A stretch of DNA of 64,000 bases from assembly GCF_002575655.3 (NCBI RefSeq), contig NC_053037.3:252435135-252499134 (forward strand). Reading direction: 5' to 3'. A program made the position numbers and the translations under genes. The stretch's first letter is position 1, and each line of letters starts with the position of its first letter. Source of the DNA: Aegilops tauschii subsp. strangulata. Its lineage: Eukaryota; Streptophyta; Magnoliopsida; Poales; Poaceae. The notes beneath the pieces are model-generated. The model searched no databases, had not been told where the DNA came from, and saw nothing but the letters and a program-made list of their open reading frames with translations. Shown piece after piece: positions 33,814-46,394 of this stretch.

Positions 33814-35465
33814 TGATACGTCTCCAACGTATCTATAATTTATGAAGTATTCATGCTATTATATTATCCATCTTGGATGTTTTATGGGCTTTACAATGCA
33901 CTTTTATATTATTTTTGGGACTAACCTATTGACCCAGAGCACAGTGCCAGTTCCTGTTTTTTCCCTTGTTTCAGTGTTTCGAAGAAAAGGAATATCAAAC
34001 GGAGTTGAAACGGAATGGAACCTTCTGGAGAAGTTATTTTTGGAAGGAAAGCAACCTGATAGACTTGGAGTGCACGTCAGGAAAGAAACGAGGGAGCCAC
34101 GAGGTAGGGGGGCGAGCCCACCCCCCTAGGGTGCGCCCTCCACCCTCGTGGCTCCCCTGACGTATTTCTTCTGCCTATATATATCCATATACCCTAAAAA
34201 CTTCGGGGAACAGAATAGATCGGGAGTTCCGCCGCCGCAAGCCTCTGTAGCCACCAAAAACCAATCGGGACCCTGTTCCGGCACCCTGCCGGAGGGGGGA
34301 TCCCTCACCGGTGGCCATCTTCATCATCCCGGCGCTCTCCATGACGAGGAGGGAGTAGTTCACCCTCGGGGCTGAGGGTATGTACCAGTAGCTATGTGTT
34401 TGATCTCTTTCTCGTGTTCTTGATTTGGCACGATCTTGATGTACCGCGAGCTTTGCTATTATAGTTGGATCTTATGATGTTTCTCCCCCTCTTCTCTCTT
34501 ATAATGGATTGAGTTTTCCCCTTGAAGTAATCTTATAGGATTGAGTCTTTAATGATTTGAGAACACTTGATGTATGTCTTGCCGTGCGTATCTGTGGTGA
34601 CAATGGGATATCACGTGATTCACTTGATGTATGTTTTGGTGATCAACTTGCGGGTTCCGCCCATGAACCTATGCATAGGGGTTGGCACACGTTTTCGTCT
34701 TGATTCTCCGGTAGAAACTTTGGGGCACTCTTTGAGGTTCTATGTGTTGGTTGAATAGATGAATCTGAGATTGTGTGATGCATATCGTATAATCATCCCC
34801 ACGGATACTTGAGGTGACATTGGAGTATCTAGGTGACATTAGGGTTTTGGTTGATTTGTGTCTTAAGGTGTTATTCTAGTACGAACTCTAGGGCTGTTTG
34901 TGACACTTATAGGAATAGCCCAACGGATTGATTGGAAAGAATAACTTTGAGGTGGTTTCGTACCCTACCATAATCTCTTCGTTTGTTCTCCGCTATTAGT
35001 GACTTTGGAGTGACTCTTTGTTGCATGTTGAGGGATAGTTATATGATCCAATTATGTTATTATTGTTGAGAGAACTTGCACTAGTGAAAGTATGAACCCT
35101 AGGCCTTGTTTCCTAGCATTGAAATACCGTTTACGCTCACTTTTACCACTTGCTACCTTGCTGTTTTTATATTTTCAGATTACAAAAACCTATATCTACC
35201 ATCCATATTGCACTTGTATCACCATCTCTTTGCCGAACTAGTGCACCTATACAATTTACCATTGTATTGGGTGTGTTGGGGACACAAGAGACTCTTTGTT
35301 ATTTGGTTGCAGGGTTGCTTGAGAGAGACCATCTTCATCCTACGCCTCCCACGGATTGATAAACCTTAGGTCATCCGCTTGAGGGAAATTTGCTACTGTC
35401 CTACAAACCTCTGCACTTGGAGGCCCAACAACGTCTACAAGAAGAAGGTTGTGTAGTAGACATCA
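33814..35465 (+). repeat. Delta 5' LTR of element K, 1,652 bp
   Basis: Starts TGATACGTCTCCAACG and ends GTAGTAGACATCA. TATA box CCTATATATATCC near 34174. A GC-rich inverted repeat (GGGAGCCACGAGG ... CCTCGTGGCTCCC) at 34090-34158 lies just before the TATA box. Confidence 0.93.
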
Positions 35466-35475
35466 AGCTCTTTTC

Positions 35476-35494
35476 TGGCGCCGTTGCCGGGGAG
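35476..35494 (+). other. tRNA-Asp primer-binding site of element K
   Basis: TGGCGCCGTTGCCGGGGAG, ten bases after the LTR. This is the tRNA-Asp type PBS common in Athila and related plant elements. Confidence 0.88.
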
Positions 35495-35590
35495 GTGAGT
35501 GCTTGAAGGTATATCTTTAGATCTTGCAATCGAATCTTTTAGTTTCTTGTTTTATCACTAGTTTAGTCTATAAAAGAAAACTACAAAAAA

Positions 35591-36366
35591 ATGGAATTAA
35601 GTTTGTCTCATATGCTGCATCTTTTTAATGTCTTTCATGAAAATGATGGGAAGGGAAATTGTGCTCAAGTACTAGAAGAAGAATTACATAGAATGCTTGG
35701 CATAAAATATGCGAATGATGAGCATGATTGCAATATTGTTAGTATGAATTCTTTGAATACCCGTGATGCTAATTATATGCAAGGCCACAAGCTTGGGGAT
35801 GCTATGTTTGATGAAGATGATATTTTTAGTCCCCCAAGTTTGGATGAGCAAATTTATTATGATGAAAGCATGACTCCTATTTATGATGATTATTGTGATG
35901 ACACGTATGCTATAAAGAATAAAGATAACCATGAAACTTGTCATCATGATTTTAATTTTCAATTGGATTATGCTTCACATGATAGTTATTTTGTTGAGTT
36001 TGCTCCCACTACTATTCATGAGAAGAATTTTGCTTATGTGGAGAGTAACAAAAATTCTATGCTTATGCATCATGAAAAGAGTGCTTTATGTGTAGTTATA
36101 TTGTTGAATTCATTCATGATGCTACTGAAAATTATTATGAGGGAGGAATATATGCTTGTAGGAATTGCAATAATATCAAGTTTCCTCTCTATGTGTTGAA
36201 AATCTTGAAGCTATGCTTGTTTTGCCTTCCTATGCTAGTTGATTATTGTTCCCATAAGTTGTTTGCTCACAAAATCCCTACTCATAGGAAGTGGGTTAGA
36301 CTTAAATGTGCTAGTCATATTCTTCATGATGCTCTCTTTATGTTTCAATTCTTATCTTTTAGGTGA
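35591..36366 (+). pseudogene. Delta small protein of unknown function (frameshifted)
   Basis: Starts at an ATG, MELSLSHMLHLFNVFHENDG, and reads to about 36085, rich in Asp, His and Tyr (YYDESMTPIYDDYCDD). It then continues in another frame (CSYIVEFIHDATENYYEGG ... HILHDALFMFQFLSFR) to 36366, so one frameshift has occurred near 36085-36100. The whole would be about 255 aa. It has no CCHC knuckle, protease, RT or integrase motif. It occupies the place of gag. The family has kept an ORF while losing pol, so it may help the element in some way, but that is inference. Confidence 0.65.
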
Positions 36367-38932
36367 GCATCATTGAAATCATCATGCCTAGCTAGGGGCG
36401 TTAAACGTTAGCGCTTGTTGGGAGGCAACCCAATTTTATTTTAGTTTCTTGCTTTTTGGTTCTGTTTAGTAATAAATAATCCATCTAGCTTCTGTTTAGA
36501 TGTGGTTTTATGTTTTAATTAGTGTTTGTGCCAAGTAGAACCTTTGGGAAGACTTGGGTGAAGTCTTTATGATCATGCTGTAAAAAACAGAAACTTTAGC
36601 GCTTACGAGATTAGCTAAAACTTTTTACTGGAGAGTGTTGTTTAGTTGATTCTTTTTGCAGATGATTACTAGAAAAATTCCTCAGGTCCACCAATTTATT
36701 TTAGAATTTTTGGAGTTCCAGAAGTTTGCGTTAGTTACAGATTACTACAGACTGTTCTATTTTTGACAGATTCTGTTTTCTATGTGTTGCTTGCTTATTT
36801 TGATGAATCTATGGCTAGTAAAATAGTTTATAAACCATAGAGAAGTTGGAATACAGTAAGTTTAACGCCAATATAAATAAAGAATGAGTTCATTACAGTA
36901 CCTTGAAGTGGTGTTTTGTTTTCTTTCGCTAACGGAGCTTACGAGTTCTCTGTTAAGTTTTGTGTTGTGAAGTTTTCAAGTTTTGGGTAAAGATTCGATG
37001 GACTATGGAATAAGGAGTGGCAAGAGCCTAAGCTTGGGGATGCCCAAGGCATCCCAAGGTAATATTAAAGGATAACCAAGAGCCCAAGCTTGGGGATGCC
37101 CCGGAAGGCATCCCCTCTTTCGTCTTCGTTCATCGGTAACTTTACATGGAGCTATATTTTTATTCACCACATGATATGTGTTTTGCTTGGAGCGTCATGT
37201 CATTTTATTTTGTTTTGCTTGCTGTTTGAATAAAATACCAAGATCTGAAATTCTTAAATGAGAGAGAGTCTTCACATAGCTACATAATTATTTAACTACT
37301 CATTGATCTTCACTTATATCTTTTTGAAGTAGTTTGTCATTTACTCGTGTGCTTCACTTTTATCCTATGAGTAAATGGTTGAATGATTTGAATGTCATAA
37401 ATCTGAAATTATATATGTTTCATATGCCTTTCCCATGGGGAGTAATGCCTTCACGTATAAGAAGTAGAGGTGGTAAATTTATTGAAGGTTAGCAAACACT
37501 GTATTGGTCACTTGAACAATTCATGAAAGAATATTGAAGGAAGAGAGATTTCACATATAAATATACTATCTTGGACATCTTCTATGATTGTGATCCCCAT
37601 TAATTATTTTCAAACCTGAGCAAATTAGTTGAAGTTGGACAAGGAAGACAACATAATGAGTTATGCTTGGGTATATTTGTATAAGTTATATTGTTTTGGA
37701 TCCTCTAACATGTGGTGCTTGCTATTTAGAATCCTTTGCTAGCCAAAATATCTGTACTAAGCGGGAATATAGCTTGTGCATCCAAACTCCTTGAACCAAG
37801 TTTCTTCCATGAGTGTCCACCATATCTACCTATATGCGGTATTTACCTGCCGTTCCAAGTAAATTTGCATGTGCCAAACTCTAAACCTTCAAATAATAAT
37901 CTGTTTTGTATGCCCGAATCGCTCATGTAGCGACTACGGGTTAGCAGTATCTTCCATGCTAGGTGGATTATTCTCACGATGAGTGGACTCTGCTCATCAT
38001 TCACGAGAAAATGGCCGGTAACTGGGATGCCCAGTCCCATGATCAAAAGATCGAAATCAAATAAAAAATAATTGCAAACAAAACTCCCCCAGGTTTGATG
38101 TTAGTTGGAGGCACCCGTTGTTTCGGGCAAGCCATGGATTGATGATTGTTGGTGGAGGGGGAGTAAAAATCTTTACCTTTCTGTTTGGGAACCGCCTATA
38201 ATGTATCTAGTATGGAAGATATTGGGAACTCTTGGTCGTTATGTTGATAATGAAAGCATGCCTCTCAAAATTATTTTCATCTCTTTTTAGCTTCGAGCTC
38301 TGGCACCTCTGCAAATCCCTGCTTCCCACTGCGAAGGGCCTATCTTTTACTTTTATGCAAGAGTCAGTAGTATTCCTTCTCATTCCAACCCACTCTTTAG
38401 TTGGCAAGCATCATATGATGGAAAGATCTAAGCATATATGGCCATTCAAATGTATTTGAGCATGAATTATTATTGTTGACATTACCCTTGAGGTAAAAGG
38501 TTGGGAGGCGAAATATTAAGCCCCTATCTTTCTCTGTGTTTGATGAATACTATTTGTTCTAAAAATATGATTTGAGTGGTAGCAATCATGGAAGACTAAA
38601 TGATAGTTGAGTATGTGAAGTTTGCTGAATCAAAGCTCTGACATAGACTCTTTCTGAAAATAAGATGAATTGCAATTGTTAGATGACTGAGAACATAGTT
38701 TGTTAGTTTTCAAGAAAGTTTATGATCTATACTTTAACATGTGAATAGTTTGTTACTTGATCATGCAAAGTTTTATGATATGAGCTACTGTTATGACATA
38801 TATTGATGCTAGAAAAGGTGATTGAAATTATCATTGATCAAACTTGTGCACCTGCTAGCATTCACACTTCATAAATTATTTCTTTTATCATTTACCTACT
38901 CGAGGACGAGCAGGAATTAAGCTTGGGGATGC
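36367..38932 (+). other. 3' non-coding region of element K
   Basis: 2.6 kb without a supportable ORF. It contains two internal copies of the purine-tract motif AAGCTTGGGGATGC (37030-37043 and 37086-37099), each beginning a stem-loop with GGCATCCC. The stretch 37500-38560 matches the 3' region of element I in inverted orientation. The purine tract proper is 38919-38932. Confidence 0.75.
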
Positions 38933-40596
38933 TGATACGTCTCCAACGTATCTATAATTTATGAAGTATTCATGCTATTATATTATCCATCTTGGATGTT
39001 TTATGGGCTTTACTATGCACTTTTATATTATTTTTGGGACTAACCTATTGACCCAGAGCCCAGTGCCAGTTCCTGTTTTTTTTCCTTGTTTCAGTGTTTC
39101 GAAGAAAAGGAATATCAAACGGAGTCGAAACGGAATGAAACCTTCTGGAGAAGTTATTTTTGGAAGGAAAGCAACCTGATAGACTTGGAGTGCACGTCAG
39201 GAAAGAAACGAGGGAGCCACGAGGTAGGGTGGCGCGCCCACCCCCCTAGGGCGCGCCCTCCACCCTCGTGGGCCCCTCGTGGCTCCCCTGACGTATTTCT
39301 TCTGCCTATATATATCCATATACCCTAAAAACTTCGGGGAATAGAATAGATCGGGTGTTCCGCCGCCGCAAGCCTCTGTAGCCACCAAAAACCAATCGGG
39401 ACCCTGTTCCGGCACCCTGCCGGAGGGGGGATCCCTCACCGGTGGCCATCTTCATCATCCCGGCGCTCTCCATGACAAGGAGGGAGTAGTTCACCCTCGG
39501 GGCTGAGGGTATGTACCAGTAGCTATGTGTTTGATCTCTTTCTCGTGTTCTTGATTTGGCACGATCTTGATGTACCGCGAGCTTTGCTATTATAGTTGGA
39601 TCTTATGATGTTTCTCCCCCTCTTCTCTCTTGTAACGGATTGAGTTTTCCCCTTGAAGTAATCTTATCGGATTGAGTCTTTAATGATTTGAGAACACTTG
39701 ATGTATGTCTTGCCGTGCGTATCTATGGTGACAATGGGATATCACGTGATCCACTTGATGTATGTTTTGGTGATCAACTTGCGGGTTCCGCCCGTGAACC
39801 TATGCATAGGGGTTGGCACACGTTTTCGTCTTGATTCTCCGGTAGAAACTTTGGGGCACTCTTTGAGGTTCTATGTGTTGGTTGAATAGATGAATCAGAG
39901 ATTGTGTGATGCATATCGTATAATCATACCCACGGATACTTGAGGTGACATTGGAGTATCTAGGTGACATTAGGGTTTTGGTTGATTTGTGTCTTAAGGT
40001 GTTATTCTAGTACGAACTCTAGGGCTGTTTGTGACACTTATAGGAATAGCCCAACGGATTGATTGGAAAGAATAACTTTGAGGTGGTTTCGTACCCTACC
40101 ATAATCTCTTCGTTTGTTCTCCGCTATTAGTGACTTTGGAGTCACTCTTTGTTGCATGTTGAGGGATAGTTATATGATCCAATTATGTTATTATTGTTGA
40201 GAGAACTTGCACTAGTGAAAGTATGAACCCTAGGCCTTGTTTCCTAGCATTGAAATACCGTTTACGCTCACTTTTACCACTTGCTACCTTGCTATTTTTA
40301 TATTTTCAGATTACAAAAACCTATATCTACCATCCATATTGCACTTGTATCACCATCTCTTCGCCGAACTAGTGCACCTATACAATTTACCATTGTATTG
40401 GGTGTGTTGGGGACACAAGAGACTCTTTGTTATTTGGTTGCAGGGTTGCTTGAGAGAGACCATCTTCATCCTACGCCTCCCACGGATTGATAAACCTTAG
40501 GTCATCCACTTGAGGGAAATTTGCTACTGTCCTACAAACCTCTGCACTTGGAGGCCCAACAACGTCTACAAGAAGAAGGTTGTGTAGTAGACATCA
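38933..40596 (+). repeat. Delta 3' LTR of element K, 1,664 bp
   Basis: Same ends as the 5' LTR, preceded by GCTTGGGGATGC. It differs by about two dozen substitutions and an 11-bp insertion (GGGCCCCTCGT) in the GC-rich inverted repeat near 39268. Confidence 0.93.
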
Positions 40597-40679
40597 ATCC
40601 CCCCGGGATCTTCTCTCTTCAGCTCTATCTTCGTTAGCCAAGCATCGTTGCCCTCATTGTTGAAGGAGGGGGACGACAT
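40597..40679 (-). pseudogene. Post-integrase small ORF of element I, N-terminal part
   Basis: ATG at 40679-40677, MSSPSFNNEGNDAWLTKIEL, running into the insertion point of K at 40597. The remainder is at 33813-33520. Confidence 0.65.
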
Positions 40680-40995
40680 GATGCCTGGCTTTTGACAACT
40701 CTGGCAGAAAACAGCTCGAAACAAAGACAGAGGATGTTTGCGTGATACGGCGGTCAAAACCTTCGGGAGATTATATAATGAATTTCTACCGACCAAAATA
40801 AGTATCGTGCAAGAAAACGGAGTCCGGAGGGCACACGAGGTGCGCACGAGGCAGGGGGCGCACCCTCCACCCTTGTGGGTGCCTCGTGTCCTTCCCGGAC
40901 TGCTTCTTATTTTCCTATTTTCTTAAATATTCCAAAACGGAGAAAAATTACTATTAGAACTGTTTTGGAGTCGGTTTACTTACCGTACCACATAC
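40680..40995 (-). other. Spacer between integrase and small ORF of element I
   Basis: Non-coding. It contains a GC-rich inverted repeat, AGTCCGG.AGGGCACACGAGG against CCTCGTGTCCTTCCCGGACT, at about 40821-40904, similar in design to those in the LTRs of I and K. Confidence 0.6.
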
Positions 40996-42085
40996 CTATT
41001 CCTTTTCGGAGTCTGAAACGTTCTGGAAAGTGTCCCTTATGTACTCCTCCGGGGTTACGGTTTCAATAACATTAGTTTCAACATTTATAGGATTACCTGA
41101 GATATAATGTTTGATTCTTTGACCGTTCACCACCTTCGGATTTGTACCTTCGAAGTTGTTGATTTTTATGGCACCGGAACGATAGACCTCCTCGATAACG
41201 TAAGGACCTTCCCATTTAGAGAGAAGTTTTCCTGCAAAAAATCTTAAACGAGAGTTGAATAGCAACACATAATCTCCTACATTAAACTCACGCTTTTGTA
41301 TCCTTTTGTCATGCCATCTTTTAACTTTTTCTTTAAACAGTTTGGCATTCTCATAGGCTTGGGTTCTCCATTCATCCAGTGAGCTAATGTCAAATAACCT
41401 CTTCTCATCGGCAAGTTTGAAATCATAATTGAGCTCTTTAATGGCCCAATATGCCTTATGTTCTAGTTCAAGAGGTAAGTGACATGCTTTTCCATAAACC
41501 ATTTTATACGGAGACATGCCCATAGGATTTTTATATGCAGTTCTATATGCCCATAATGCATCATCAAGTTTCTTGGACCAATTCTTTCTAGATCTATTAA
41601 CAGTCTTTTGCAAAATTAATTTGAGCTCTCTATTACTAAGTTCTACTTGACCACTAGACTGCGGGTGATATGGAGATGCAATTCTATGATTAACATCATA
41701 CTTAGCAAGCATTTTACGAAAAGCACCATGAATAAAATGTGAACCACCATCAGTCATTAAATATCTAGGAACTCCAAACCTCGGAAAAATAACTTCTTTA
41801 AGCATCTTAATAGAGGTGTTATGATCAGCACTACTAGTTGGAATAGCTTCTACCCACTTAGTAACGTAATCAACAGCAACTAAAATATGAGTATACCCAT
41901 TAGAGGAAGGAAATGGTCCCGTATAATCAAAGCCCCAAACATCAAATGGTTCAATAACAAGTGAACCATTCATAGGCATTTCTTGACGTCTACTAATATT
42001 ACCAATTCTTTGACATTCATCACAAGACAAGACAAACTTACGGGCGTCTTTGAAGAGAGTAGGCCAATAAAAACCGGATTGCAAT
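40996..42085 (-). pseudogene. Athila-type integrase of element I, C-terminal part
   Basis: About 360 aa: second half of the zinc finger (CDECQRIG), catalytic core with DYTGPFP, the second Asp in [10 protein letters not shown], Glu in [15 protein letters not shown], and the C-terminal domain with [12 protein letters not shown] and [10 protein letters not shown]. The frame is open; the first part, ending before [10 protein letters not shown], lies beyond J1 at 46491. J1 is bordered by GCAAT (42081-42085) and GTAAT (46491-46495), a target duplication with one change. Confidence 0.88.
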
Positions 42086-44853
42086 TGTAGCGACCAGACC
42101 TCAAACAGTTTGTGCTGCTGTGCACCAGTGTCATCCCTGGATCAGTAATGCTGACACGCACAGTACAAATGGAGGATTTATAACAGAGTAGCAATCACAC
42201 ACTTATTACAACGAGTATCTCAAAAGACAAATAAGTATGATAAATATGGCTTAAGGCCATCAAATACGATAACAGCGGAAGACTTGGAAGATAAGTGAGT
42301 CCATCAACTCCAACAGCATCACTGAGTATAAGACCACGACCTAAGGCACCTTACTCGTCGTCTGAAAAGTCTGCAACATGAAACGTTGCAGCCCGAAAAT
42401 GGGTCAGCACATGGAATATGCTGGCAAAATAACACATAGAGAGTAATGAACAGAATGATGCTATCACTACATGCATATTTGGCTGGTAGAAGGCTCTATG
42501 GTTACTGTTTTGCAAAAAGCCAATTTTTCCCTACTGCAAAGGAATAAATTTTATTTAACTATCATGGTGGTTGTTAAACATTGAGAATGGTTGACAGCAT
42601 TCTCAATCCCAATTAAGTATCATCATTAACCCAACAAAATTAATTAAAGTAACATGATGAGATTCACATGATAATCCAAGTACTAGATACTCAAGATGTC
42701 CATAACCGGGGACACGGCTAACCATGATTAGATTGTACACTCTGCAGAGGTTTGTGCACTTTTCCCCACAAGACTCGATCGCCTCCGCTTGATTCTCGCA
42801 CTACATGATGTTTGAGAAACGGATGACCGAGACACGGTCTTTCAGAAGCGTTAGCACCTTACGATGGGTAGACCGGTACACCTACATCCCCTACATCTGC
42901 TAGTCTACCACTGTAAGAGTTCACACAACTTAATCAACTATGCTAGAGCCCATAATAGCTTGTGGCTGCACATGAAAGTTTCTAGCATGAATAATCTCAT
43001 GATCCCTTTGAACCTGGGTGGCGGTCCAAAAGAAAACAGGCAATCCTGGAATACCCAGGTACCTCAATCCACCCAGATGTGAGTTTTAGTGGCCACCTTA
43101 AGTTTAACCATATATTAACAATCCCACATCTGTCATGGATACACTCAAACCCAATCCACGTCTACTAGCATAGCATAGCAATATAAGCAAACGTAGAAGT
43201 AACTCCCAAGCGTTTGATAACAAAACAGGTAATAGGTACTACCTCAACTACTTCCCAAAACCCACAATTTAATTAGATCCTAATCATGCAATGTTTGAGG
43301 ATGAAACTAATGCATAAAAACTGGGTATGGAAGGGATATGATCAAAGTGTTACTTGCCTTGCTGATGATCCGTGAAACCTAGAGATTCGAAGTAGCAAGC
43401 GGCGCACTCCGGGTACTCTATCGCAAACAAACAAGCATACAATAAGCACTCATCAAATGCACAGGTAAAACTCAAATAAAAGATCTAACCAGAAAGTTCA
43501 ACTTAAGAACTCCGGTTTGCAAAAAGAATCAAATCAAACGAAGCAACGAAAGTCAAACGGCGAAAGAAACAAGCTTCCTGTACTAATCTGGATCTAAGTC
43601 AAATTTTACAGTAGCAAAAACTTGTTTGAGTTGGTTAAACGGAAAGAGAATTTCGAGACGAAACTCTAGGCGCTTGAATCGCCTGATTCCGACAAACGAG
43701 TGAAAAGATAAACCAGAACGAAAATCTGATCAGAAATCGCGATCTGGAATAATCGCGGAAAAACCGACGAAAAAGAAAACTGACAAACAGTTAAACGAAC
43801 GGACGTTCGTTAACAGCGACTAACCGACGAACACGTTCGTTAAAACGAACAGATCGGTGAACGTTCACTAATTAATTAAACAAAAAAATAAACCGATCTT
43901 AAAAAAATAAACCTAGGGTTTCAAAAAAAAAACCGAGCGGTTTTAAAAAAACCGGGCGGTTCGGTTGGCGGCTCGGCTACCTCATCGGGGCAAGTCCGGC
44001 GGGGCTCGGGACGGGCTCCGGCGGGTCGGGCGAGGTGCGGCGGGGCTCGGGCGTCGTCGGGGGCGGCGAGGGGTGGCGTCGGCGGCGGCGTACGGGCTCC
44101 GGGGCGGCGGCTCCTTCGGGCGGCGGGGTCGGCTCCGGCGTCGGCGGGTGCGGGTCGGGGCGGGAACGGGGTAAGGGAGAGGGGCGGCGGCGGGCGGCAC
44201 TTAAGGAGGGGGGTGCCGTGGGGGAGGGGGCAAGGCGGCGGCGGCGTCGTCCCCGACCGGGACTCGGGCGGCGGCGGCGGCTAGGTCTCCAGGTGGGAGA
44301 CGGGGCGCGGGGCAGCTGGGCCGTCGGCTGGGCTTTGGCCCAGTCGGCGCGCTCGGACGTTTTTTTAAATAATTCCGCCGAACAAAAAAATCGTAAGAAA
44401 ATAAATAAAAATCCAAAAATGCCAAAACAAAATTTCACCGTCTAATTAAAATAATTAGAACGAGATGAACATTTTCTTGGCCCAAAAAATGCAGTTTTGA
44501 AAACGTGCAATTTTTTTAATGCAATCAAAATTGCAAATAAAATCCGAATAAAATCAAATATTTGATTTTAATATTTTTCCTCCAATATTTCAATTATTTT
44601 GGAGAAGTCATATTTTCTCCTCTCGTTTATTTTAATATGAAATATTTTTTGGAGAGAAAAATAATTAAAACCAAAAATCCTCGTTTTATTATTTGATAAA
44701 AATCAAATATGAAAACCGGGAAAAATCCCCAACTCTCTCTGAGGGTCCTTGAGTTGCTTAGGATTTTCGAGGATTTGCCAAAATGCAATAAAATATGCTA
44801 TGCAATGATGATCTAATGTATAACATTCCAAATTGAAAATTTGGGATGTTACA
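42086..44853 (-). repeat. Epsilon 3' LTR of J1, 2,768 bp
   Basis: On the minus strand it starts TGTAACATCCCAAATTT after AAGGGGGGTAGGTT and ends GGTCGCTACA. It includes a very GC-rich block (about 43955-44340) whose apparent ORFs have no support, and a run of GTTCGTT/AACGAAC inverted repeats (about 43790-43870). Over the shared 2.19 kb it is nearly identical to J2's LTR. Confidence 0.9.
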
Positions 44854-44865
44854 AACCTACCCCCC

Positions 44866-46394
44866 TTAAGATGAATCTCGCCCTCGAGATTCGGGTTGGC
44901 TAGAAAATAGGTGAGAGTGGTTCTTCCGTAGATCTTCCTCTCGCTCCCAGGTGGCTTCATCTTCAGTGTGGTGACTCCACTGAACTTTGCAAAACTTGAT
45001 AACCTTGCTACGGGTGACTCGGCTGGTATACTCGAGAATCTTGACTGGTTTCTCCTCATAGGTCAAATCACTTTCCAACTGAATCGCTTCCAGTGGCACT
45101 GTATCTCTCAGTGGTATCTCAGCCATCTCTGCGTGGCACTTCTTCAACTGGGAAACGTGAAATACATCATGAACTCCTGACAATCCTTCGGGCAATTCCA
45201 GCTTGTAAGCAACTTCTCCCATACGTTCCAAAATTTTGTATGGTCCGACAAAACGTGGCGCTAATTTTCCTTTAACTCCAAAGCGCTTCACTCCTCGAAG
45301 TGGTGATACACGAAGATAAACTCTGTCTCCGACTTCGTGAACTGTCTCCTTGCGTTTAGAATCCGCATAACTCTTCTGCCTGGACTGGGCTACCTTGAGC
45401 CTATCGCGAATCAATTTCACCTTCTGTTCCGATTCCTTAATCAAGTCTGGTCCAAACAACTGGCGGTCTCCAACTTCGTCCCATAACAATGGTGTTCTAC
45501 ACCTCCTTCCGTATAAAGCTTCGAAAGGGGCCATCTTCAAACTGGTTTGATAACTGTTGTTGTAAGAAAACTCTGCATATGGCAGGTTGTCGTCCCAACT
45601 AGATCCATAATCTAGCGCACAAGCTCTCAACATGTCCTCCAAAATCTGATTGACTCTCTCGGTCTGACCATCTGTCTGTGGGTGAAAAGGTGTACTGAAT
45701 TCTAGCCTGGTTCCCAAAGCTTCATGTAACTGATTCCAAAACTTTGAGGTAAACTGGGTTCCTCTATCTGATACAATGGTCCTCGGAACTCCATGCAAAC
45801 ATACGGTTCTGGTCATGTATATCTTTGCCAACTTAGCACTGGTGTAAGTGGTCTTCACTGGGATGAAATGAGCTACTTTCGTCAAACGATCGACTACAAC
45901 CCATATTGAGTCATAGCCTGAACGAGTCCTGGGCAATCCCGTGATAAAATCCATGCCTAGTTTCTCCCACTTCCATTCGGGTATCGGCAATGGTTGTAGC
46001 AATCCTGCTGGCTTTTGATGCTCTGCCTTTACTCTCTGACATACATCACAAACTGCTACACACTCCGCAATATCCTTCTTCATTCCGGTCCACCAGAAAG
46101 TATCCTTTAAATCCAAATACATCTTGGTATTTCCTGGGTGAATCGAATACGGCGAATCATGGGCCTCTTGCAAGATCAACTTCCTGATCTCCGGATCATT
46201 AGGCACATAAACGCGGTCCTCAAACCATAAGGTATCGTGCTCATCCTCACGAAATCCCTTGGCTTTTCCTTTGCTCATCCTTTTCTTTATTTCCGCAATC
46301 TCCTTGTCTGTCTTTTGAGCTTCCCTGATCTTTTCCATCAAGGTAGACTGAATCTCCAACGTTGCTACGTAACCTCTCGGTACTATCTCCAAAC
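44866..46394 (-). pseudogene. Epsilon integrase with chromodomain (J1), N-terminally fused to LTR sequence
   Basis: Open frame of about 509 codons after the LTR remnant. Integrase zinc finger (HDSPYSIHPG ... CDVCQRVK), catalytic Asp in GMDFITGLP, second Asp in TIVSDRGTQF, Glu in [43 protein letters not shown], then a chromodomain-like tail (EKPVKILEYTSRV ... WEREEDL). This tail is known in Tekay/Del chromoviruses and directs integration to modified histones. The frame continues backward into the LTR remnant by chance. Protease, RT and gag are gone. Confidence 0.85.

Larger units (their letters stand above)
33814..40596 (+). mobile_element. Delta-family non-autonomous Athila-type element K (complete)
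   Basis: 6.8 kb element with both LTRs, tRNA-Asp PBS, a small broken ORF, a long 3' region and a purine tract. It has no gag, protease, RT or integrase. Flanking pentamers ATACC (33809-33813) and ATCCC (40597-40601) look like a target duplication with one change. It is inserted into the small ORF of element I. About two dozen differences between its LTRs by eye (about 1.5%) suggest an insertion well under one million years ago at commonly used grass rates. It must have used another element's proteins; relatives of I are the obvious candidates because the 3' regions match. Confidence 0.88.

Noticed and set aside
43965..44445. Overlapping long ORFs on both strands in a GC-rich stretch
   Set aside because: They are Arg/Gly/Pro low-complexity readings of a GC-rich LTR block; the same appears in the J2 LTR at 52577-52910, and frames differ between the copies.
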